Below are positions 58,448 through 64,000 of a stretch of DNA of 64,000 bases, one piece after another (the first letter of the stretch is position 1; the number at the start of each line of letters is the position of its first letter). Made by a program: the position numbers and the translations under genes. The notes beneath the pieces were generated by a model that had not been told where the DNA came from, did not search any database, and saw only the letters and a program-made list of their open reading frames with translations. The stretch comes from Coprobacillaceae bacterium UN01-12pH3A (lineage in GTDB: Bacteria > Bacillota_I > Bacilli_A > Erysipelotrichales > Coprobacillaceae), in assembly GCA_027676805.1 (NCBI GenBank), contig JAQENU010000001.1:1-64000 (forward strand), in the 5' to 3' direction.

Positions 58448-61060
58448 TTCGTCTTCACTTAAAACATCATCAATCGTCAGTTTTTTAAACTTCTTCGGTT
58501 TATCTTCATCATAGAAATGAACCTCCGGCAATTTAACTGATTCTGTTTGATCCTTAGTTGGCACTTGAGCTTCCGCATCAAACAGATTCGGTTCATCTAA
58601 GCGAATGACTTTCTTTTCAGCTTTAGGTTTTATTTTAGTTTCACCTTTTTGTGCGATAATCACATCATCCACCAAGCCCATTAAAATAGTATCTACACCC
58701 TCGATAGTTGAGGCAAAACGAGTATCAATCGTAGTAGTATTAAAATGTTTAGCTTCAAATGAATGATGAACAAAAGCATTATCAATAATATGCAGCGACT
58801 GCTGGTCATTTACCGTAAAGGCGGAAACAATACGCTGTTCATTAGATTTTACTTTTTTCACGATCAGAACACCGCGGCTGGTTCGATTTGATGCCGGGAT
58901 ATCCAATAAACGAATTTTCTTGATATACCCTTTTTCACTCAAGAGAATTAAGCAGTCTTTTGAGGCCGGTGAGAAAGCACTAATGCCAACCACACGATCT
59001 CCGGCGGCATTAATCCCTTTGATTCCTGCTGCTTTGATTCCTAATATACTAATCAGTTCTTCACTGTACAACGCCGCATAGCCTTTTTCAGAAACGAGGA
59101 TCAAGCCTTCTTCTCCCGTTGATAAAGCTATATCGACCAATTCATCTTCCCCTTTTAGGTTCATACATTTAATCGGTTTTGAATAACGAGTGACTTCAAA
59201 TTCTTTTAACGCCGTACGTTTTACCTGTCCATTGGCACTTGCTAAACAGACATAATAAGGTAAATCAAATGATTTCACCAACACACTCTTAATGATTTTT
59301 TCGTCATTGTTGACTTTAATCATATAGCTGATATGTTTTCCAACATCTTTCCATTTAAACTCTTCTAATTCATGGATAGGAATATATAAATAATTTCCTT
59401 TATTTGTAAACAGCAGCAATTTATCAACGGTATTAGCCGCAAATACATTGACCAGTACGTCATCTTCTTTCTTTCCGAAAACCGTCTTTTCACTGGCTTT
59501 ATATGAACGTGGCGATATTCGCTTTACATAGCCATCACGCGTAACGGTAATGTAAATATCTTCAGGAATAATTAAATCTTCCTTATTGACCGTAATATCT
59601 TTTACATGATCTTGAATAACCGTTAAACGAGGTACTTTATATTTTGATTTTGTCTCTTTTAATTCACTGATAATCACCCGGCGCAGTTCTTTTGGGTCAT
59701 TAAGGATTTTATTGAGTTCAATAATCAGCGCTTCAATTTCATCATGCTCTTTTTGCAATGCCACAATATCGGTGTTCGTTAAACGATATAACTGGAGCAT
59801 CACAATCGCTTCAGCCTGTTTTTCAGTAAATTGATATTTTTCTATTAAATTATGCTTTGCATCGCCTTTATCCTTAGAAGCACGAATTGTTTTTACAACG
59901 TCATCTAAAATTGAGATTGCTTTAATCAGCCCGTCAATGATATGCTGACGTGTCTGCGCTTTATTTAAATCAAAAATACTGCGGCGTGTTACAACATCAA
60001 TCTGATGTTCAATATAAGAATCTAATATTTCAATTAATCCCATCAATGTCGGGCGTTTATTCTTGATTGCCACTACATTGTAGTTATAGTTTTTCTGCAA
60101 GTCGGTATTTTTATAAAGATAGTTCAAGACATTTTGAACATTAGCATCTTTTTTTACTTCAACAACGACACGCAGTCCTGTACGATCGGATTCATCTCGC
60201 ACTTCTAAAATTCCGTCAATGTTTTTATTCAAGCGAATCTCATCGATTTTACGCACTAAATCTGCTTTATTGACTTCGTAAGGAATTTCATCAACTACGA
60301 TGACATTCATATTCTTTTCTTCCTGAATCTCTACCTTTGAGCGAACAACGACTTTACCGCGTCCGGTTTTAAAGGCATTCATAATTCCTTCTTTCCCTTC
60401 AACGATTGCACCGGTTGGAAAATCCGGGCCCTTGATGAATTGCATTAAATCCTCCAAGCTGCAGCTAGGATGCTTAATACGATAAACAGTGGCATCAATC
60501 ACTTCCTCAAAATTATGCGGAGGAATATCGGTTGCATATCCGGCGGATATTCCAGTAGCACCATTAACGAGGATATTAGGATATTTAGCCGGCAATACAG
60601 TAGGCTCATATTCAGTATCATCGAAATTCAGTGCCATAGTCACGGTTTCTTTATCCAAACCGGCTAATAATTCCAAAGCAATCGGTGACAGACGCGCTTC
60701 TGTATAACGCATGGCAGCAGCCGGGTCATTATCGATTGATCCGTTATTTCCTTGCATATCCACTAAAGGAACACGCATTTTCCAATCCTGAGATAAACGC
60801 ACCATCGCATCATATACAGAAGTATCTCCATGGGGATGATAGTTCCCGATAACGTTCCCAACTGTCTTAGCAGATTTACGATATGGTTTTAAATGCGTAT
60901 TCCCTTCTTTAAACATCGCATATAAGATACGGCGCTGAACGGGTTTCAATCCATCACGAACATCAGGTAAAGCACGATCCTGGATAATATATTTTGAGTA
61001 ACGTCCAAATCTTTCGCCCATGATTTCTTCAAGGGGCATTAATATTTTTTTATCTGACAT
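58445..61060 (-). CDS. parC: DNA topoisomerase IV subunit A
   Basis: An 871-residue breakage-reunion subunit of the decatenating type II topoisomerase. The winged-helix region has KPVQRRILYAM and GNYHPHGDTSVYDAMVRLSQ; the catalytic Tyr is in AMRYTEARL. The C-terminal beta-pinwheel lacks a QRRGGKG GyrA box, which with the parE-plsY context indicates ParC. At the quinolone-determining positions it has Thr80 and Asp84 where Staphylococcus has Ser80 and Glu84. The ATG at 61060 fits GTGGAG better than the GTG at 61066. Confidence 0.93.
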   Translation of the reverse strand: MSDKKILMPLEEIMGERFGRYSKYIIQDRALPDVRDGLKPVQRRILYAMFKEGNTHLKPYRKSAKTVGNVIGNYHPHGDTSVYDAMVRLSQDWKMRVPLVDMQGNNGSIDNDPAAAMRYTEARLSPIALELLAGLDKETVTMALNFDDTEYEPTVLPAKYPNILVNGATGISAGYATDIPPHNFEEVIDATVYRIKHPSCSLEDLMQFIKGPDFPTGAIVEGKEGIMNAFKTGRGKVVVRSKVEIQEEKNMNVIVVDEIPYEVNKADLVRKIDEIRLNKNIDGILEVRDESDRTGLRVVVEVKKDANVQNVLNYLYKNTDLQKNYNYNVVAIKNKRPTLMGLIEILDSYIEHQIDVVTRRSIFDLNKAQTRQHIIDGLIKAISILDDVVKTIRASKDKGDAKHNLIEKYQFTEKQAEAIVMLQLYRLTNTDIVALQKEHDEIEALIIELNKILNDPKELRRVIISELKETKSKYKVPRLTVIQDHVKDITVNKEDLIIPEDIYITVTRDGYVKRISPRSYKASEKTVFGKKEDDVLVNVFAANTVDKLLLFTNKGNYLYIPIHELEEFKWKDVGKHISYMIKVNNDEKIIKSVLVKSFDLPYYVCLASANGQVKRTALKEFEVTRYSKPIKCMNLKGEDELVDIALSTGEEGLILVSEKGYAALYSEELISILGIKAAGIKGINAAGDRVVGISAFSPASKDCLILLSEKGYIKKIRLLDIPASNRTSRGVLIVKKVKSNEQRIVSAFTVNDQQSLHIIDNAFVHHSFEAKHFNTTTIDTRFASTIEGVDTILMGLVDDVIIAQKGETKIKPKAEKKVIRLDEPNLFDAEAQVPTKDQTESVKLPEVHFYDEDKPKKFKKLTIDDVLSEDE

Positions 61061-61076
61061 GATCACATCTCCACTT

Positions 61077-63011
61077 CTAGTCTAGGATAAATGAATCTTC
61101 CAGTGAGAACTGCACATTCTCCTCGATCCATTCACGTCTCGGCTCTACTTTATCCCCCATCAGCACCGATACACGACGATCGGCAATCGCCGCATCTTCG
61201 ATGGTCACTTGTATCAAGGTACGTGTCTCCGGATTCATAGTGGTTTCCCAAAGCTGATCCGCATTCATTTCCCCAAGTCCTTTATAGCGCTGAACATTGT
61301 AGCCACGTCCGACTTTTTTCTTTGCTTCTTCTAATTCTTCTTCATTCCATGCATATTCAATGACATTCTTCTTGCCTTCTTTTCTTGCGATTTTATAAAG
61401 CGGCGGCAAAGCAATAAATACTTTTCCTGCTTGAATTAATCCGCGCATATAGCGATAGAAGAACGTCAGCAGCAAGACTTGAATATGAGCTCCATCGGTA
61501 TCGGCATCGGTCATGATAACCACTTTTCCATAATTGGAATCATCGGCATCAAAATCCTGTCCTACGCCTGCACCCACAGTATTAATAATGGTAGAAATTT
61601 CTTCATTCTTTAAAATATCCTGCATGCTTGCTTTTTCTGTATTGATAACCTTACCACGCAAAGGCAGAATAGCTTGGTATTTTCGGTCACGTCCTTGTTT
61701 TGCGGACCCACCGGCTGAATCCCCTTCGACTAAGTAAAGCTCTTTTTTCTTTTTGTCTTTTGACTGAGCAGGCGCTAATTTCCCACTTAGTATTCTTTCT
61801 TGTTTATTTCCTTTGCCTTTACGGGCGTCTTCTCTGGCTTTACGTGCAGCTTCACGCACCTGAGAGGCTTTGATCATCTTTTTCACTAATAGATCTGCCA
61901 CCGCTTTATTTTCTTCTAAAAAGAAACTCAGCTTTTCTCCCACCAAAGAATCGACGGCATTACGTGCTTCCGGAGTTCCTAGCTTTTCTTTTGTCTGCCC
62001 TTCAAATTGAAGCAGCTGTTCGGGAATCTTAACAGAAATAACAGCTGTCAAGCCTTCACGAACATCATTTCCCTCAAGATTTTTGTCTTTTTCTTTTAAC
62101 AGACTATATTTACGTGCATATTCATTGAATACACGGGTTAAAGCCGTACGAAACCCAGTTTCGTGAGTTCCGCCGTCACTGGTTCTGACCAAGTTGACAA
62201 AGCTGATTGTGTTTTCTTGATAACTGTCAGTAAACTGCAGCGAGCATTCCGTTTCAATCTCATTCACAACACCTTCAATGTTGATTATCGGATGAAGTAC
62301 ATTTTTTTGATCATTCATGTAATCAACAAATTCTTCTAAGCCTTTATCATATTTAAACGTATCCGATTTTCCTGTACGTTCATCATATAATTCCATTTGA
62401 ATACCTTTTAATAAAAAAGCACTCTCTCTCATTCTCTCTGAAATCGTTGTATAGTTAAATTCAACAGTTGAAAAGATGGTATCATCCGGCATGAACTGGA
62501 TGGTGGATCCGGTTTGTGTGCTTTTCCCGATAACTTCCAAATCAGAAATCACGGTTCCGCCATTTTCAAAACGCTGAAAATATTTTTTACCGTCACGACA
62601 GATGGTGATCTCCAGCCATTTCGATAAGGCATTGACAACACTTGCCCCAACACCATGTAATCCGCCTGATGTTTTATATCCGCCATCACCCGAGAATTTT
62701 CCTCCGGCATGCAGAATCGTTAAAATGACTTCCGTTGTATTTCTGCCGCTGGCATGTTTCCCAACAGGGTATCCACGGCCATGATCTTCTACTTTAATAC
62801 TATTATCTTTACCGATGGTGACAATGACTTTATCACCATAACCGGATAAAGCTTCATCAATGGCATTATCGACAATTTCCCAAACGAGATGATGTAATCC
62901 TCGTCCGTCCGTTGATCCGATATACATCCCCGGTCTTTTTCGGACCGCTTCCAGCCCTTCTAGGATTTGAATGCTCGAATCATCATATGTATTAGTTACC
63001 TTTTTACTCAT
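61077..63011 (-). CDS. parE: DNA topoisomerase IV subunit B
   Basis: A 644-residue ATPase subunit partnering ParC. GHKL ATPase motifs are EIVDNAIDEALSG near 46 and DHGRGYPVGKH; SGGLHGVGASVVNAL forms the lid. The Toprim domain has EGDSAGGSAKQGRDRKYQAI-type sequence and DADTDGAHI, and the end carries YKGLGEMNADQLWETTM. Assigned to topoisomerase IV, not gyrase, because it is divergent from plsY and followed by parC as in Bacillus. Confidence 0.93.
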   Translation of the reverse strand: MSKKVTNTYDDSSIQILEGLEAVRKRPGMYIGSTDGRGLHHLVWEIVDNAIDEALSGYGDKVIVTIGKDNSIKVEDHGRGYPVGKHASGRNTTEVILTILHAGGKFSGDGGYKTSGGLHGVGASVVNALSKWLEITICRDGKKYFQRFENGGTVISDLEVIGKSTQTGSTIQFMPDDTIFSTVEFNYTTISERMRESAFLLKGIQMELYDERTGKSDTFKYDKGLEEFVDYMNDQKNVLHPIINIEGVVNEIETECSLQFTDSYQENTISFVNLVRTSDGGTHETGFRTALTRVFNEYARKYSLLKEKDKNLEGNDVREGLTAVISVKIPEQLLQFEGQTKEKLGTPEARNAVDSLVGEKLSFFLEENKAVADLLVKKMIKASQVREAARKAREDARKGKGNKQERILSGKLAPAQSKDKKKKELYLVEGDSAGGSAKQGRDRKYQAILPLRGKVINTEKASMQDILKNEEISTIINTVGAGVGQDFDADDSNYGKVVIMTDADTDGAHIQVLLLTFFYRYMRGLIQAGKVFIALPPLYKIARKEGKKNVIEYAWNEEELEEAKKKVGRGYNVQRYKGLGEMNADQLWETTMNPETRTLIQVTIEDAAIADRRVSVLMGDKVEPRREWIEENVQFSLEDSFILD

Positions 63012-63047
63012 CAGTAATGACTTCCTTTCTTTAGAAACATTATGTTA

Positions 63048-63075
63048 ATTATACCTTAACCCTTTTATTTTTCAA
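63048..63075 (-). promoter_or_regulatory. Promoter of parE-parC
   Basis: On the minus strand TTGAAA (63075-63070) and TATAAT (63053-63048) are 16 bases apart. The opposing plsY -10 (TATAAT, 63086-63091) is close by. Confidence 0.75.
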
Positions 63076-63109
63076 ATATATTCGGTATAATATTTGCGGG
63101 AGTGATAAA

Positions 63110-63715
63110 ATGAATATTCAAACAATCATCACAATGATTTTATCTTATTTGTATGGTTCTATTCCTTTTGCTTTAGTAATTGGAATTGTTTTTTATCATA
63201 CAGACATACGGAAATTTGGTTCAGGCAATCCCGGTGGATCGAATGCCGGACGTGTCCTTGGCGCAAAAGCCGGACTAATCTGCATTATCTTGGATATTTC
63301 CAAATGTTTCGTTGTCGTAGAATTGACTAAGCTGTTGACCAATACTTTTGACTTACCGCCTTATGCAATTTATTTATCTGCATTAGCTTGTGTCATTGGA
63401 CATTGCTATTCTGTCTTTATGAAATTCAAAGGCGGAAAAGCGGTATCTGTTTTCTTTGGATACATACTGGCCACAAACTTTATTGTGTTCGCTATCGTGG
63501 GTCTCTTCTTTTTAGCGGTATTAAAAATTACCAAATATGTTTCTTTGGCTTCTATCAGCTGTGCCTTGGTGATGATGGCAATTACGCCGTTCTTCCACTA
63601 CGGTCCGGTAGGACTAGGTGTGAATGCCGTGATCGTTCTATTGCTGATCTATAAGCATCGTGCCAATATCACAAGACTAAGAAATAAGACTGAAAATAAA
63701 ATCACTTGGATGTAG
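63110..63715 (+). CDS. plsY: Acyl-phosphate glycerol-3-phosphate acyltransferase PlsY
   Basis: A 201-residue membrane enzyme that acylates glycerol 3-phosphate from acyl-phosphate, the first step of phospholipid synthesis. Seven hydrophobic segments are seen. The conserved motifs are YLYGSIPFALVIG (motif 1), RKFGSGNPGGSNAGRVLG (motif 2), GHCYSVFMKFKGGKAV (motif 3) and the C-terminal IYKHRANITRL. A TATAAT lies just upstream. Divergent from parE, as in Bacillus. Confidence 0.96.
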   Translation: MNIQTIITMILSYLYGSIPFALVIGIVFYHTDIRKFGSGNPGGSNAGRVLGAKAGLICIILDISKCFVVVELTKLLTNTFDLPPYAIYLSALACVIGHCYSVFMKFKGGKAVSVFFGYILATNFIVFAIVGLFFLAVLKITKYVSLASISCALVMMAITPFFHYGPVGLGVNAVIVLLLIYKHRANITRLRNKTENKITWM

Positions 63716-63736
63716 AGGCTGTGCCTCTATTTTTTT
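63713..63736. terminator. Terminator between convergent plsY and the phosphatase gene
   Basis: TAGAGGC / GCCTCTA with a 3-base loop and a run of seven T residues. Confidence 0.88.
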
Positions 63737-64000
63737 GTATACGAAATCGTTTTTGCTTCATCTAAATGGGTATCGATCGCCTCTTTTAAAATTTGATAAC
63801 GATGATCTTTTAATGAAACGATCGTGAGTGCACCACCGCGTATAATCGATTGATTCAAAGCTGTAAGTCCTTTAATGGGAACCTCTTTGATAATGCTCAT
63901 TAAAATCACATACAGCATCCCGTGAATCGCCATAAAAATATGATGATCTCCTTTTAATGACTGCAAGTCATCTAAAAAAGAATGCAGTCGTGCATACACT
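63727..64000 (-). CDS. Histidine phosphatase family protein, partial (C-terminal part)
   Basis: The last 90 or so codons of a gene entering from the right edge. The segment HHIFMAIHGMLYVILMSII carries the second active-site His region (usually a hydrophobic stretch then HG) of the phosphoglycerate-mutase-like superfamily, followed by a GGALTIVSL strand and helical tail. The RHG motif at the N terminus is outside the window, so substrate and intactness are unknown. Confidence 0.65.
   Translation of the reverse strand, partial: VYARLHSFLDDLQSLKGDHHIFMAIHGMLYVILMSIIKEVPIKGLTALNQSIIRGGALTIVSLKDHRYQILKEAIDTHLDEAKTISYTKK

Noticed and set aside
61077..63011. Gyrase (GyrB/GyrA) instead of topoisomerase IV
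   Set aside because: No GyrA-box in the A subunit and the genes diverge from plsY as parE-parC do in Bacillus.
1..64000. tRNA or rRNA genes, CRISPR arrays, insertion sequences or prophage
   Set aside because: None was recognisable by eye; no repeat-spacer pattern, transposase or phage gene was found. The only recombinase is the housekeeping xerD.

Overview
The window looks like chromosome from a low-GC, Gram-positive, spore-forming Firmicute. I infer a gut-type member of Erysipelotrichia. The evidence is Bacillus-like gene order (efp - spoIIIAH - asp23 - nusB - xseAB - ispA - dxs - tlyA - recN - spoIVB - spo0A; spoIIM - xerD - deoB; yqeH - yqeI - nadD/yqeK - rsfS - yqeM; plsY <-> parE - parC), Shine-Dalgarno-rich starts, T-box leaders and spore genes, combined with a reduced gene set and gene fusions. 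No rRNA, tRNA, CRISPR array, prophage or insertion sequence was seen. The window is dense core genome, with short intergenic gaps that mostly end in rho-independent hairpins.

Layout. 1-800 (minus): the 5' part of a DAHP synthase gene under a T-box leader, probably tyrosine type. 900-6,800: folC, a FolT-like ECF substrate-binding subunit, a C39-like lipoprotein, then a proline T-box with proS and a CDP-alcohol phosphatidyltransferase. 6,800-14,700: Nudix and GNAT enzymes, fmt, pyrimidine-nucleoside phosphorylase, pepD, an esterase-like hydrolase, a CmpB-type membrane protein and a MupG-type 6-phospho-muramidase. 14,700-15,900: an interrupted gene and a small membrane protein. 15,900-20,100 (minus): a heterodimeric ABC exporter and yggS. 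20,200-23,700: a complete comGA-GG competence pseudopilus operon. 23,800-36,800: a GNAT gene, efp, then a housekeeping/sporulation supercluster ending in spo0A and a translationally coupled dinB. 36,800-39,500: a divergent spoIIM candidate, xerD and deoB. 39,500-46,700: a Dabb protein, a DUF2156-GNAT fusion, an ACT / PFL (DUF711) / DUF815-ATPase operon, a divergent pair of PTS IIB-like proteins (one with a wrecked phosphocysteine loop) and a phosphodiesterase. 46,700-50,900 (minus): an XRE regulator and a MacB/FtsX-type ABC system. 51,000-57,600 (minus): an operon for ribosome assembly, NAD synthesis and methylthioadenosine salvage. 57,700-58,400: uninterrupted sigK. 58,400-64,000: parC-parE diverging from plsY, then the 3' part of a histidine-phosphatase gene.

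How it fits together. The core is a sporulation backbone (Spo0A, SpoIVB, SpoIIIAH, SpoIIM, SigK) embedded in DNA repair, isoprenoid and translation genes. Compared with Bacillus, the cluster lacks spoIIIAA-AG, accBC, folD and ahrC at their usual places. The most notable items are: EF-P with arginine at the tip position normally held by lysine in Firmicutes; Spo0A with Gln10 in its acidic pocket; spo0A overlapping the DNA polymerase IV start codon; the degenerate/canonical PTS IIB divergent pair; an in-frame stop in an otherwise intact gene at 14.8-15.3 kb; and a recurrent TGCTATAAT extended -10 element. All family calls come from reading motifs and gene order. No database search was run.
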